From positions 1 to 64,000 of the forward strand of contig JAYWVB010000028.1 of assembly GCA_039881045.1 (NCBI GenBank): 64,000 nucleotides of DNA, given 5' to 3'. Position numbers and translations under genes: made by a program. A model generated the notes under the pieces. It ran no database searches. It saw only the letters and a program-made list of their open reading frames with translations, and had not been told where the DNA came from. Of the stretch, positions 10,903-22,491 are shown piece by piece (position 1 is the first letter of the stretch; the number at the start of each line of letters is the position of its first letter). This DNA is from Chaetomium olivaceum (Eukaryota; Ascomycota; Sordariomycetes; Sordariales; Chaetomiaceae).

Positions 10903-12095
10903 ATGCCTCACAAACCGCCAACAAAAGAGGAGCTCGAGGAGCGAAAGGTGCGCTCCTCCTTTACATGTTTTGTCGCAGGGAATAGACAAGTCTAACAGAA
11001 CCTTGAATCCAGATCGTCGGCATCAAGGATGAGACCATCACCCATGTATCGTCGACCGATTACCCGGGTCACTATCCGGGAGAGGACCACAGCTGGGACA
11101 TCGAGGCCTTCCGGCGAGGGTTTCGCGTCGAATTTCACCAAAATGACCTATATGAGGCATCTTTCTCTCTCATTGGCATCGACGCCTCTATCGCCAACGC
11201 CTTCCGGCGAATCATGATCGCCGACATCCCGACTCTCGCGATCGAGACTGTCTTTATCAACAATAACACCTCCGTCATTCAGGACGAAGTACTCTCCCAC
11301 CGCCTTGGTTTGATACCCTTCAAGGGCGGTCACGAGGGGCTACACAACTTCTTAAAATGGTGGCGCAAACCGACAGATGAGTCCGAGATTAACAACAGCT
11401 ACTACGACAACAACACCGTCTCGCTCCGGCTCGAAGTCCAATGCGAGCACAACGAGAAAGCCGCGGCAGGGGAAACAGATCCCACCAAGCTCTACAAACA
11501 CGCCCACGTCTACGCTCGCGACATCGAGTTCTGCCCCGTCGGCCGCCAGGACAAGTACTTCTCGGGCGCCGACGCCATCACGCCCGTCAACCCCGACATC
11601 CTGATCGCCAAGCTGCGCCCGGGGCAGGAGATCTCGCTCTCGATGCACATGCACAAGGGCGTCGGGTCGGACCACGCCAAGTTTTCGCCCGTCGCGACCG
11701 CCTCGTACAGGCTGATGCCCACCATCACGATCGAACGGCCGATCCTCGGGAGGGACGCCGAGAAGTTCATGCGATGTTTCCCTCCCGGTGTCATCAAGCT
11801 GGAGAAGGTCACGAAGAAGGAAGCGGCGAAGAAGGGGAGCGGGTACGAGGGTCACGAAGGCGAGGACAAGGCGGTGGTGGCGGATCCGATGCGGGATACC
11901 GTCAGCAGCAGGGAGTGCCTGCGGCACGAGGAGTTCAAGGGCAAGGTCAAGCTCGGCCGGAAGAGGGATCACTTCATCTACCTGGTCGAGAGCACCGGGC
12001 AGTGGGAGAGCGATGCCATCTTCATGGAGTCGGTCGCACATCTGAAGAAGCGGGCGCAGGATCTGGAGAAGCAAGTCCAACACATGGTCAGATAA
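10903..12095 (+). CDS. rpc40: DNA-directed RNA polymerases I and III subunit AC40 (RPAC1)
   Basis: Exons 10903-10947 and 11013-12095; 375 aa. The intron is 65 nt with a GTGCGC donor, a CTAAC branch site and a CCAG acceptor. The first exon encodes MPHKPPTKEELEERK. The second opens with IVGIKDETITHVSS and DYPGHYPGEDHSWDIEAF. The alpha-type assembly motif follows: FSLIGIDASIANAFRRIM, then IADIPTLAIETVFINNNTS. These are diagnostic of the AC40/Rpb3-like subunit, which dimerises with AC19 to nucleate Pol I and Pol III assembly in the nucleus. The C-terminus has the usual ECLRHEEF and VKLGRKRDHFIYLVES blocks. The 375 aa length is slightly longer than yeast Rpc40. Confidence 0.96.
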
Positions 12096-12501
12096 AAGAA
12101 AGGATGTGGCGGACTTGTATTTGTGGGTATATACCCCTTTCTCTGTGCATGTTTAAACATGGGTACGGCGTCAAGGTGGTTGGCAAAAGGGGGGGTTTTG
12201 GCCACCGGTGTTTCTCTGCCTTTTTACGTAGACAAAACCATCAGGGTGGAAAATAGAAGTTTCCATTTGGATTTGATATCAGCGCCATCTGTTTAAATGC
12301 CGTCTGTATGTTCTCTGTGTTTATGCCTAGCTTGACGCCATCGAGCAAAGACTGCGCTTCGTTCGTCGTCGTTGTGCAGTGGTATCCTGCCAGTTACCTC
12401 CCATCTCGCCCACTGTATTCGGATGCCTTTTTCCCGTTACGCCTCGCAAATATGCCCCATTCTAAAAGTCAAACCCCTCTCCGAGTATCCCCCCGCTTTT
12501 G
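12096..12501. other. Convergent 3' intergenic region
   Basis: Lies between the 3' ends of rpc40 (plus) and uba3 (minus). No gene or repeat is seen. Confidence 0.5.
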
Positions 12502-13803
12502 TCATTGCTTGAACTTGAGCTTAAACTTGAAAAGCACCGTCGCAAACGCCGGATCCGTCACGCCAATCTCCTGCCCGGCCTCCAGCCCCAGCTCCAGCAG
12601 CGTCTTGTCCAGGTTCGGCCGCGTCTGCGCCTCGAGGCTCGGCGGCGACTGCATGTACAGCGTCTTACCCTCAGCGCGCAGGCTCGGCTTCTTGAGCTGG
12701 GCCTCGGGCAGGGCCGCGAACGAGTCGACCAGCTCGCGCAGCGTCCAGGCCGGGTCGACGGCCAAGTCGCGCGCCAGCTGGCCGCACACGGGGCAGTCGT
12801 CCTTCTTCTCGTGCTTGAAGGTGTACGTGTACACGCTGTCGTTGCCCGAGTACATCATGTAGTTCTCCTCGGGTAGGCCCAGGAAGGGCGCGCAGTTGGA
12901 CGCGATCTTGAGCGCCTCGTTGCAGCAGGCTGCTGCGATCACGCTGTTGGTTGCGGCGATGGCCGGGATGATGTTCTTGACAACGCCCTGCGTGAGGGAG
13001 TACGTCACCCCGGAGATGTTGAATTCTTGCGCGCGTTGGAGCGCTTTTTGGTATAGCCAGGTGATGTGCTCCGGGTCGTCCTTGTCGAGCTCGGGGAAGG
13101 GCTTCTCTTGGTCCCAGGCAATGACGTGCGCCCATTCGACGCAGTGTTCGGGCTGTCGGGGGATGCTGGCCAGGGTGCAGAGAGGGACGGCGGCGCGCGG
13201 GGCGTGCATATCCAGCTGGCACTCGATGCAGGATGTGACGGTTGGGAAGATGACGCGGGCTTGGCCCTTGAACCCCTCTGTGCCCCCGTCGATAAGGGGC
13301 TTGTAGCTGTCCTCGACCTCCTCGTCTACCATGTTGATGAGCGTCGCGTTGATCCACCGGCGCGCCTCGATGCTGTCTAGCCCGCACACGACAAGCTGGA
13401 ACTGCATGTAGAAGTCCTCGTCAAAATCCTGAATCCTGCAGTTGTGTGGTGTGATCTTGACTCCCTTCACCCGCTTCTCCACAAACCGTGCAGCTACTTC
13501 TGCCTTGGACTTTCCGACATCTGCCTGGCGGAAGAGGAACTGCCGGTTCAAGTTCGAGATGTCGATCGTGTCCATGTCGATGACGTGGATGTCCTTGAAG
13601 CCAGATAACGCGAGGTTCTTCAAGAGCTCACAGCCCAGACCTCCGGCGCCAATAACCAGTATCTTCATCGTCTCCATAGCCGCAGCCACCGGCTCGCCGC
13701 TAAAGATATCAGGGTTCGTAAACGGTCCAGGTCGGGTCCGGATCCTGTCGAGGTAGATCCATCGCGCCGGTTCGGAGGCCGGATACACTTGGGCGGAGGC
13801 CAT
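12502..13803 (-). CDS. uba3: NEDD8-activating enzyme E1 catalytic subunit UBA3
   Basis: 433 aa, single exon. The frame stays open to 13863 but begins there with GTG; the ATG at 13803 (MASAQVYPAS) is the first Met. The adenylation ATP loop ILVIGAGGLGCELL lies at about residues 48-61, followed by DMDTIDISNLNRQFLFR. The catalytic Cys is in PLCTLASIPR at about C209. Zn-coordinating pairs are CIEC (about 192/195) and CPVC (about 337/340). WAHVIAWDQEKPF and ITWLYQKALQRA match the UBA3 crossover region. The C-terminal ubiquitin-fold part (from about 350) is present. In the family UBA3 pairs with APP-BP1/ULA1 to activate NEDD8/RUB1 for cullin neddylation. It is divergent from tel2 across a 600-bp intergenic region. 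Confidence 0.96.
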   Translation of the reverse strand: MASAQVYPASEPARWIYLDRIRTRPGPFTNPDIFSGEPVAAAMETMKILVIGAGGLGCELLKNLALSGFKDIHVIDMDTIDISNLNRQFLFRQADVGKSKAEVAARFVEKRVKGVKITPHNCRIQDFDEDFYMQFQLVVCGLDSIEARRWINATLINMVDEEVEDSYKPLIDGGTEGFKGQARVIFPTVTSCIECQLDMHAPRAAVPLCTLASIPRQPEHCVEWAHVIAWDQEKPFPELDKDDPEHITWLYQKALQRAQEFNISGVTYSLTQGVVKNIIPAIAATNSVIAAACCNEALKIASNCAPFLGLPEENYMMYSGNDSVYTYTFKHEKKDDCPVCGQLARDLAVDPAWTLRELVDSFAALPEAQLKKPSLRAEGKTLYMQSPPSLEAQTRPNLDKTLLELGLEAGQEIGVTDPAFATVLFKFKLKFKQ

Positions 13804-14406
13804 GTTGATGTGTTTATTCCCGTTCGTTCGATCTGGCGGATTTGTTAGAGTATTTGTTGTCACAACCCTAAATTGTCTTCTAAAGCCGAAAGTAGGCCCA
13901 AAGGAGGGTGATGGGGAGCTGTTGGTGATCGCCTAAGCTGGGGCTTATCGCGGTCCAGTTCCTCGCTCTTATCGGAGGGACGTCCCTTATGTACAGTACA
14001 TATTGTACTGTACCGTACAGTACCTGAGCGAGCCCACACGCCCACAAAGGGACACTCCTGCCCAAGCACTTCATTGCACTCACATCCACTAACAACCCAC
14101 TATTCCACTGTTCCTTCTCTCTCTCATCTTGAGACTCGGGCCGTACCGTATGTTAAAAAAATAGAAAAAAAGACCAAATCGCATCTTGCCTCGAGAAGGC
14201 GAGGGGAGAGAACCCGACTTACCAACGGCTAAATATTTGAACCTTGGGAGGAAAAAATACTTGGGGCATTCAGGTGTCACTCTCATGAACCGGCCAGGGT
14301 CCAAGACAGGCCAAGCTACCTATAAGCTAGTCAAGCGACACCACCATCACCTTGGAGTTGAGCAGCGGCCCATCAAATCGCACAACATTTCTAGGCAGTC
14401 ACAAAG
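13804..14406. promoter_or_regulatory. Divergent promoter region uba3 / tel2 with GTAC palindromes
   Basis: Both flanking genes start here in opposite directions. At about 13988-14023 there is a run of overlapping GTAC-containing dyads, including CAGTACA and TGTACTG arms around a TAT spacer, followed by another GTACAGTAC. That it is regulatory is only inferred from position. Confidence 0.4.
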
Positions 14407-17400
14407 ATGGACGAGTTATTGAGGCCGGTGTCGATGGTCCGCATGGCCAAAAATGAAGCAGAACCCGATTTCTTACGATTGTCGAGTGTCCAAACCGCAT
14501 CCAAGAACCCCGAACCAACAACACCCAAGTCACAACACCACGCAACGCTCACCATACCAGAGGACGCTCTTGAGATACTCAAACACGAACCTGACTACGA
14601 CTCGTTAACATCGGTCTTGACCTTTCTTTCTCGCCACGAGACACATAACCTCCCGACCATCAAACTACCAAGTCCTCTCAGTGCTCAGCTTATCCAAGTC
14701 CTGGTCGCGGAGATCGTGCCAAACTACTGGACTCTGCTCGTCGAGGATGTTGAGGTCAAAAGGTCAGGGCTGAGGCTGCTCTTGTACTGTCTCTCGAGCA
14801 TCACAGGGGTGAACGCCATCCTTGTTCGTCTCAGGGCTTTGATTCAGGAAGCCAAGTCTGAAGCATCCACAGATATCAAGCGGCCCGACATACCTTTGAA
14901 TCTTGGTATCCTGTTGGATTTGTTATGCCGTGCTCTCGAGGGCGATGGCTGGGTTTTAGAAGCATACCGGCTTGCAACATCTAGCCACGAGGGTGCAGCA
15001 AAAGTAAGACCGAGGTTACAGGAAATTGTTGCGACTTTTGGCGCTTCTCGAATTATCTCACTGGCAGCTGAGGCGGAGGATATCCTCAAGGGTAATGCTT
15101 CTATCAAGAAGGCGGACAACATCTGGCCTGCCGACTCGTTGCAATACACACAATGGCTTGGTCAAAATATTGTGACACTAGCGCTGTCGGACCTGACATC
15201 CAACGACATCAAGTTTGGTCCTGACCTGTTTGCCAAAGCTCTTCGCCTCGGGCATTCCGGTATGTTCTCACAACGCGTTAATCGTAGGGTCAAGCTAACA
15301 TGGGCAGACGGACTGATTAAGCAGCTCGTATTCGAGCTTGTTCTAAAGCCACAAGCTGACTCCAAGAGATTTGGCCTCCTAATAGGCGGCTTACCACAAA
15401 CTGAGAAACGGAAGGTCATTTACTCCGTTCTAAAGCTGTTCTCTGCCGCGCATCTAGATCGTCTTGGACGTTGTGAGGCCGAAGAAACGAAGCCACTCAT
15501 CTCGGCCGTGGCTGGTGCCCTAAACATAATTCTTGGTTCGGTAGAGAATGGCAAGCGACACCTTGTTGAGTGGCTGGTTGGCTCCTCCGGCGCTGGTCTT
15601 GGGGAAGGCGTTGGCATCCGGCGGGCAGTCATGGCAGTCATCGCTCAAGAACTGGACGATCTCACAACCGTTCTTGAAAAGAGTCTCGGTCAGTTTGGCG
15701 ACCAACTCTACATCAAACACTCCCCAATGTTACAGCAAGAAGGTCAGTACTAAGCTTGACATATTAAGGATATTAGCTGACTGAGGCAACAGCTCACGCC
15801 CAGGTACTGCTCTTGGCCGCTGGATACGTGCATAGGAAGGCACCTATAAAGTTGGCGCTACTTTTGAGGTCCAGCACCTGGCTCAATACCGTGTCGAACA
15901 GGCTGGCGGCTCCTCACGAAAGAGCCCGTTTCCTAGGAATGGTAGTGGGAGAGGCGCTTTCTGCTTTGGTCGGAAAGGGAGAGAAGCGACTCAACTTTAA
16001 AATGGAAGAGACGGACAACGAGGAGGGCAGCTGGTACAAGGGGTTAACCGGCGTCACAGATGAGATTGGGTCTTTGGATCCTCTGTTTAACACTCAAACT
16101 AATATCCCATCAAAGACACGGAAAACACCTCAAAAACCGATCGCGAGACCAGCGAATCGGCCGCCACAGACGGGCTTCATTATCGAGGAACTCAGTGACG
16201 GGAGGGCCCAGAAGAAGACGACATCGTTCCTTACGCAAAGCCGGATTCGGATGCAGAAGATTCGGACGAGGATGCGACGCTGGTTAGGCGTGATAAACCA
16301 AAGGCGCCGGTGTACATCAGGGATTTGATCAAGTACCTTCGAGATACGGAGAGCTATGATCACCAGAAGCTCGCTCTGACGACAGCGCCAACACTCATCC
16401 GGCGGAAAGCAGACTATGGAACGGAAGTGTCGGAACACGCAGAAGAGCTCGCTACGTTACTCGTTGGCCTGAGCGACAAGTTCGAGATAGACAATTTTGA
16501 CGAGCTGAGGATTCAAGGGATGATCGCCATCATTGTCGCCAAACCAGAGAAGATGGGCCAATGGTTTGCTAAGACATTCTTTGACGGAGACTACTCGGTA
16601 TCCCAACGGGCATCGGTCCTCATTATCCTCGGTTTGAGTGCTCGCGAGTTGGCCGGTTATGAGACGTCCGACTACGCGGCGGCGGCAGCGTTCCCCTCCA
16701 AGACTCTCCCAGAGCGAGTTGGGCAGTTGTATCTCGGGAACAACCTGTCCCAAAATCAACCCTCCACCCTCAAATCCCTTCCACCTAACGCTCTCGACAA
16801 CATCGCAAGCTCACTCACTTCGACCTTCCTGGCCCCGATGGCAGCAACAGCCGCCGACGCGGCCACCGGCCCAGACGTTCTCAAGCTTTCCACCTTCACC
16901 TCCCGCCTTAACAACAACGCCAACCAAAACCCCCAGAACCAGAAAGAAGACCAACCCCTCACCCCAACCAACCCCCGAATCAAATACAAATCGACCCACC
17001 CCACCAAACCCCGCGTCCGTGCCATCCCCAACACCACCGCCCACCTCCTCGGCACCTCCTTCTTCGCCCCGCTGGCCTCCCGCTTTCAAGCAGCTTTGCA
17101 TAGCTCCTCCTCCTCAACCGCCCGCAGCGGCAGCCGCGCCATTCTTTTTCACCCCTACCTGCTCGCCCTCTACCTCAAAACCCTCGCCCTGATCCTGCAC
17201 GCCGCCGGGCCCAGCACGCTGGCGCTCCCCCAAATGACGGCCGAGCTGTGGCGGCTGCTGCTGAGCACCAGCGTGCGGGCGCAGGCGGTCGGGGATCTGG
17301 CCGTCACGCAGGCGGTGCTGTTCGCGTTCGTGGCGCTGCTGGATGTGAACGCGGATCGGATGCGGGATGTCTGCGTGGAGATGGGCCGGGAGGTGGTCGA

Positions 17401-17566
17401 GGCGCAGGAGTGGGTGGCCGGGGTGTTTGGCGGGTTACGGGGCGGGGATGAGGGGGGCGAGGAGGAGAGGGTGAAGGTTTTGGCGGCGGGGGTGTTGGTT
17501 CGGTTGAGGGAGGGGGTGGAGAAGTATAGGGCGGTGTTGATGGGGGATTTGATTGGGTTTGGGTAG
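14407..17566 (+). CDS. tel2: Telomere length regulation protein TEL2 (TELO2), one apparent frameshift
   Basis: Exon 1 is 14407-15742; the intron is 15743-15792 (50 nt, GTCAGT...ACAG); exon 2 starts at 15793 and runs to 17566. The N-terminal helical repeat part is followed by AHAQVLLLAAGYVHRKAP, then a disordered acidic linker (KPDSDAEDSDED), then the conserved C-terminal block APVYIRDLIKYLRDTESYDH. The block continues with FDELRIQGMIAIIVAKPE and QRASVLIILGLSARELAG. TEL2 with TTI1 and TTI2 stabilises PIKK kinases such as Tel1/ATM and TOR. The frame changes once at about 16199-16207, in a GGGAGGG stretch between FIIEELSDG and PEEDDIVPYAKPD. One missing G would explain it, so a consensus error is the likeliest cause. 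The total is about 1,030 aa. Confidence 0.9.
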
Positions 17567-18010
17567 GGCGGGAAAGGGGAGGTGGTCAGGAGTGCTGGAG
17601 GGGTAGTTCATGAGTGAAGAATGATGTAGGGATGTGTCGGGTGATCAAGAGACTCAGAATTATCTCGATATAGCAACTTACCACAGTCTCTTTGATCAAA
17701 CGGAACTACTTCTATGTGCTACTATAACATGTAATAGTGAGATCGGGATGTCTCCGTTTTAAGTGATTCCAGTTGCCCCGTTCCATTGGTTTGTTTATTT
17801 CACGAATGGTTACGGTCAGGGGTATCAGGTGACATGTGGGCCCCTGACGCCATCGCAGCTTGGCACACCCCGGACCCATGTCACATCGAAAAGGTTCTGG
17901 GGAGCGATTGACAAATCAACACCTTGCGGCAAGACCATCTCGATCTTTGACAAAACACCTCACTACGTTTAGTGCAGTTTTCAGGAACCAGCACAGTCAT
18001 TCTTTTTACC
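17567..18010. other. Intergenic region tel2 / cox17
   Basis: Holds the 3' UTR of tel2 and the promoter of cox17. No repeat or RNA gene is seen. Confidence 0.5.
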
Positions 18011-18359
18011 ATGGCAAGCTCGGCTGCTCAGATGCGTGAGTATTCATCCTCTTTCCCAGTGCGCACCTTGCTGACCAACCCACTCAGCGTCCATCGGCTC
18101 CAGCTCTGCTCCCGCTGTCTCGGTTCAGGCCACGGACGCAGCGTCGAAGCCCAAGGTGCGCAACAAGACCAAAACTCTGAACATGAAAGTTGCTAACAAA
18201 GCCAACCGATAGCCCTGCTGTGTGTGCAAGGATGAAAAGTCTAAGCGTGACGAGTGCATGCTTTTCTCTAACGCCGCCGACCCCCAGAAGGACTGCCAGT
18301 CGACAATAGACCAGTACCGGAGCTGCATGGCTGGGTTCGGTTCAAGGTCTAAGGTTTAA
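18011..18359 (+). CDS. cox17: Cytochrome c oxidase copper chaperone COX17
   Basis: A small three-exon gene: 18011-18035, 18088-18155 and 18213-18359, giving 79 aa. Intron 1 is 52 nt (GTGAGT...CTCAG) and intron 2 is 57 nt (GTGCGC...GATAG, with a CTAAC branch). The product has a Ser/Ala-rich lead (MASSAAQMPSIGSSS), then the copper-binding C33-C34-x-C36. The twin CX9C pairs are C36/C46 and C59/C69 (CKDEKSKRDEC and CQSTIDQYRSC), ending in MAGFGSRSKV. These are the signature of COX17, which delivers Cu(I) to Sco1 and Cox11 in the mitochondrial intermembrane space. The longest uninterrupted frames are too short to reveal it; it appears only after splicing. Confidence 0.96.
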
Positions 18360-18616
18360 GAGAAAAGGTTAAAATGCGACGATAGCATGTATCATACACG
18401 GTTGCATAGATTTGGCGTTAAAGCAAATTCATGATTCCACTCTCATACCGGCACCTCCGGTACGGTTTCAGCAAAACGACAGGTTCCCACTCCGTGTCCT
18501 CCTAACAACACCAGCAACGCCCCAACGCTCAAGCAATAGGCTATATCCTCCAACCAGCAGCAAAGAAGCAACCCAAACTCCAGCAAATCCACGCCCACAA
18601 CCCTCGACTAACAGCC

Positions 18617-19472
18617 TTACATCACCCCTGTGCCGGAACGACCACTTGCCCCAACCCTCTCCTTCCAACCAGCCCCAAACCCAAGCAGTTCCCCCCTTTT
18701 ACCTTCGCCCTCACAAACATAGCGACCCTCATGGCCCCTAATCCCCTCACCATCACCGCCCCCATCACCACCACGACTCTCCCGGCCCTCCCGGCCCTCC
18801 CGGCGTCCAGAACCCTGTTCCTCAACCAACCCCAACCCCGCAACGTCCTCCTTGCGCCCCTCATACAGCGCCTGCAGCTGGATGGCCAGGTTGAGCATGC
18901 GGCGCTGGTGCTCGGCCAGGCGGCGGGCGATCTGGCTTGCCTTTTCGTCGCGGCGGTCCATGGCCTGTTTGAGGCGCTTGAGGTGCGAGAGGTGGATTGC
19001 GGAGCTGTTTTTTATTTTGAAGGGGGTGGGGGTTAGTTATGGTTGGTGGGTAGGGGTAGGGGGTATGGTTGCGGGGTTGAAGGGGAGGGGGTAGGGATGA
19101 GAGGTGGGAGCTCGAGGGGTAGGGGTCAGACATACCGCAGGTCGTTGTGTTTGGCGACGGACTTTTGGATGCGAGTCTCGATCTGCTTGAGGGACGACTC
19201 GTAGGCTGTGGCCAAGGCCGTGCGGTTTTTGTCCCGGGCTTGCTTGGCCTAGGCCATCATTCCATCTGTAGGTAAGCTTGGAAAACTTCAAGAACCTCCT
19301 ACCCAGGTATAAGTCTGCAAATCCATACCTTGCGCAGGCGGGTTCGAGCTGCACTCGCTTCCTTCAACCGGCCATTGTAGGCTTGATATTCGGCGTCCGA
19401 GTCAGAGTCAACTGGAGCTCTTGCGGACCCGGAAATTTGTCTCTGCCTAACGGTGTTTGCTGCAGGCGTCAT
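18617..19472 (-). CDS. Coiled-coil protein of unknown function
   Basis: Exons on minus: 19472-19329, 19248-19136 and 19004-18617; 214 aa. The introns are 80 nt (GTATGG...CCTAG) and 131 nt (GTATGT...ACAG, with CTAAC). Residues about 30-140 are heptad-like and rich in Ala, Lys, Arg and Glu, for example ARTRLRKAKQARDKN, SSLKQIETRIQKSVAKHNDL and HLKRLKQAMDRRDEKASQ. This indicates one long coiled coil. The remaining 70 residues are Gly/Glu/Arg-rich low complexity. I do not recognise the family; an adaptor or scaffold is possible but unproven. Splice phases agree at both junctions, which supports the model. Confidence 0.75.
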
Positions 19473-19814
19473 CTCAATATGTGTGTTGGTGGGTGATTCA
19501 AGGTAGATGTAGTTTGAGGCTGGTTACATTCAATGTCCGTCTCTACTCATAAACTGTTGCTGACGATGGACATTGGAATGCAACTGGATGTGGGGCAGTG
19601 GAATGTGGTTTGACCCCTGCATCCGAGCAGCCAAAACCCCTGTCGGTCGGCCGAACCATAGGTAGGGCGGTGTGTGTTGGCAGAGTCTTTTTGCACTGGC
19701 TCCCCGCCAAAATTTCCAGGTCCACATGCAACCACCAAAAGATACCGAGGAATTCGCTGTCGCCCGTTCATTTGAGGATTGTAGCTCCGCAACGCTGAGC
19801 ACCTCGAGATCAAA
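19473..19814. other. Divergent intergenic region
   Basis: Short shared promoter region between the coiled-coil gene (minus) and pxr1 (plus). Nothing specific is recognised. Confidence 0.5.
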
Positions 19815-21007
19815 ATGGGTCTCGCTGGCGCCAAAAAGTAAGGAATTGGTTTTGAAGCTTGAATTCGGGCTGTCTAACAAGCGAACAGCAAGCGGAAGCT
19901 CGGCAACGACCCGAACAACACCAAATGGTCGCGTAATACCGACACGTTTGGCCAGAAGATCCTTAGGGCCCAGGGGTGGCAGCCAGGCGAGTACCTTGGT
20001 GCAAAGGATGCTGCCCACGCGGAATGGCACACCGAAGCCAACACGACGCACATCAGGGTCACCCTCAAAGACGACACTCTCGGCCTCGGAGCCAAGCGGA
20101 ATAATGGCGACGAATGCACCGGCCTCGATGCGTTTCAGCACCTACTTGGGCGTCTAAATGGCAAGAGCGACGAAACGTTGGAGACGGAGCAGAAGGCTCG
20201 GGACGAGGTGAAACTCAGTCTGTACATGCAGAGGAAGTTCGGGGTGATGCGGTTCGTTAAGGGCGGGTGGTTGGTTGGCGATCAAGTCAAGCAGACGCCC
20301 GACGAAGCGGCTGAGGAGGCTGCTGATTCTGCAGAAGTGAGCGAGGTTTCAGAGTCTGCTGCGGTGGAATCTAAAAAGCGAAAGGCCGACCGAGGGTCCG
20401 ATCCAGAAGACGACAAGCCAGGCAAGAAGGAAAAGAAGTCCAAGAAGAGGAAAGCGGAGTCCGAAGCTGATGTGGATGGCGAGGCGGGCGGAAAGAAGAA
20501 AAAGGACAAGAAGTCAAAGAGGAAGAGGGATGAGTCTGAGGAATCCGGGGAGCCGGCTGTGACATCAGAAACCGCCGAGTCTCTGGATGAAGCTGACAGT
20601 GCCTCTGATGCTGCGAAAGCAAAGAAAGAGAAAAAGGAAAAGAAAAGGGACAAGAACGATAAGAAAGAGAAGAAGGAAAAGCGTCGAAAAGACAAAGCGG
20701 CCGTAGAATCGGGAGCTGAGACAGGTGATAGTATATCCAAGGAGAAGAAGCGAAGGAGAAAAGACGCTGCTTCGGAGTCGTCTTCAGCGCCCACACCCGC
20801 AGACAGCAGCTTGCCCACGCCGAGTGGCAGCGGCTACTCGACTCCTGTCCCGACTTCGAGCAGGTACCTGGCAAGGTCGAGATTTATTGCCCAAAAGAAG
20901 ATGGCATTCGCGGACAGCGCAGCGCTCAACCAGGTGAGAATTCCGGGTTCTAGGTTGATGTGGGAGGATTGGCTAACATTGTGAAGATCTTTATGATCAA
21001 ATCATAG
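19815..21007 (+). CDS. pxr1: G-patch nucleolar protein PXR1 (PinX1-related, Gno1)
   Basis: Exons 19815-19837, 19889-20933 and 20987-21007; 362 aa. Intron 1 (51 nt, GTAAGG...ACAG with CTAAC) lies just after MGLAGAK, and intron 2 (53 nt, GTGAGA...GAAG with CTAAC) precedes a last exon of 21 nt encoding IFMIKS. The start MGLAGAKNKRKLGNDPNNTK is typical of the family. The G-patch-like region at about 15-75 has QGWQPGEYLGAKDAAH and LGLGAKRNN. The middle and C-terminal half is a very long Lys/Glu KKE repeat region, as in other PXR1 proteins, ending in RYLARSRFIAQKKMA. PXR1 acts in rRNA and snoRNA maturation with the helicase Prp43 and can inhibit telomerase in yeast. Confidence 0.95.
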
Positions 21008-22491
21008 TCAACCTCGGTCATCGACACCGCACCTGCGTATATAGTGGTACTGCTTGCTCTTGCTTCCGCTGTTGCTGGGCGCCCCGTCTTCCTCCCCGGG
21101 AGAAGGAAGCCGCAAACTGCCACGCCATATCCTGCGCGCTCTCCGACATTCCGTGGTTCTCACCATACGTACCTAGATCTTGCGCGACCTAATTCGAGCT
21201 TACTCTCTTGACTTTAATATACCCACATCAGCAATAGCATTACTACCGCTTTTGCCAATTTGCCAGCGGACGTCCCTTTCTCCACGTATCCGACAGCGCT
21301 GAACGACGCGCTCTCCATCGCCCATCCGCCATGTTCCGGCTCTATGAAGGGATAGGCGAACTAGAGGCAAACTACTTCCTCCGAACTTGCGGCTGGAAGA
21401 TGGTCGACACCGTTCGGCCAAGCGGTTTGGCGAGGGTTATGGCGAGGTCAGGCGGGCGCATTCTGTTGGCATGAGCTGGTACTACCCACAGCGTGTGGCG
21501 AAGAGGCCTAACTGGGGAGTGGTGACGAGGTTTTGGATGTTTCGACCGTTTGTGACAAGACTTCCAAGCTTCGAACCTGGTGTTACTGCAATGGGGATGA
21601 ACGACTTGGCCAAAGTCCTCCGATACTACGCCGCCTTGAAGTTGTTGATCCGGGTGTTTAAGCGCGCGTATAGCACAGCTCGCTTTCGTCAATTTGCCCA
21701 GGCCGTCATGCGCATCTCACGACTAATACTGGAAGGGGCCATCACCAGGGATGTTACAGCCATGTACCCCTGGTGGTTGATGTAGTTTCTAGGTTCGCGG
21801 ACTGGATGGTTAGGTTCAGAGCGTGTAGGTTGTACAAGCAGAACTCTCAGCATACAGCGTGGGTAGCGTTATCCTAAGCGTGGAAATGAACTTTGTGGCA
21901 AAGCTTACATAGCATACTATTTTCATGCTCTTCTTCTTGTCATTAGTGCCCTATTCTTGTGTGTGTTGTGGCTTGTTCCATCAAGCCGCAAGCCCTTCTC
22001 CCGAAAACAGGTTGCTTCCTGACAATTGTTTTAACGAAGAAACGGTCGCCTATGGTAGGTCTCTTTGTTGAATACTCACTGTTCGAATTATCAGGCAACA
22101 ACTCACTTCTGCAAAGATCCGACGGTTTAGATTCCACGAACCAAATGAGTCAATCACATCTGCTTCAATCACAGAGAGACTGCTCGACCACAAAATTTAT
22201 CAAACATCACAGGCCAAACATCCAAGACGCGATACAACTCGACCAACAAACAGAACAAACAACCACAACATTCTGTCTGTACCTACAACAATGGGCGCTG
22301 TCTTCGATCCTTAGAAGTGTTTTATTTCTTTTTCTCTGGGAAGTTCAACCCGGCAATTGGATGAATCACAGCACATGCAACTCATCGCGGACCGACTGCA
22401 TTCAAGTTAACAGCGACCAAGGCATTGAGCATTCAGCACTCAACATTCAACATTTTGTGCAGTGGGCTTGCGGTAGCAACTTGATTGCATC
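21008..22491. other. Intergenic region, no supportable gene
   Basis: Short open frames occur at 21331-21785 on both strands, but there is no recognisable domain and no consistent splicing. The right part is presumably the leader of the BTB gene. Confidence 0.4.

Noticed and set aside
21331..21785. Possible small gene downstream of pxr1
   Set aside because: Frames on both strands are short, the longest begins with TTG, and no intron joins them into a protein-like product.
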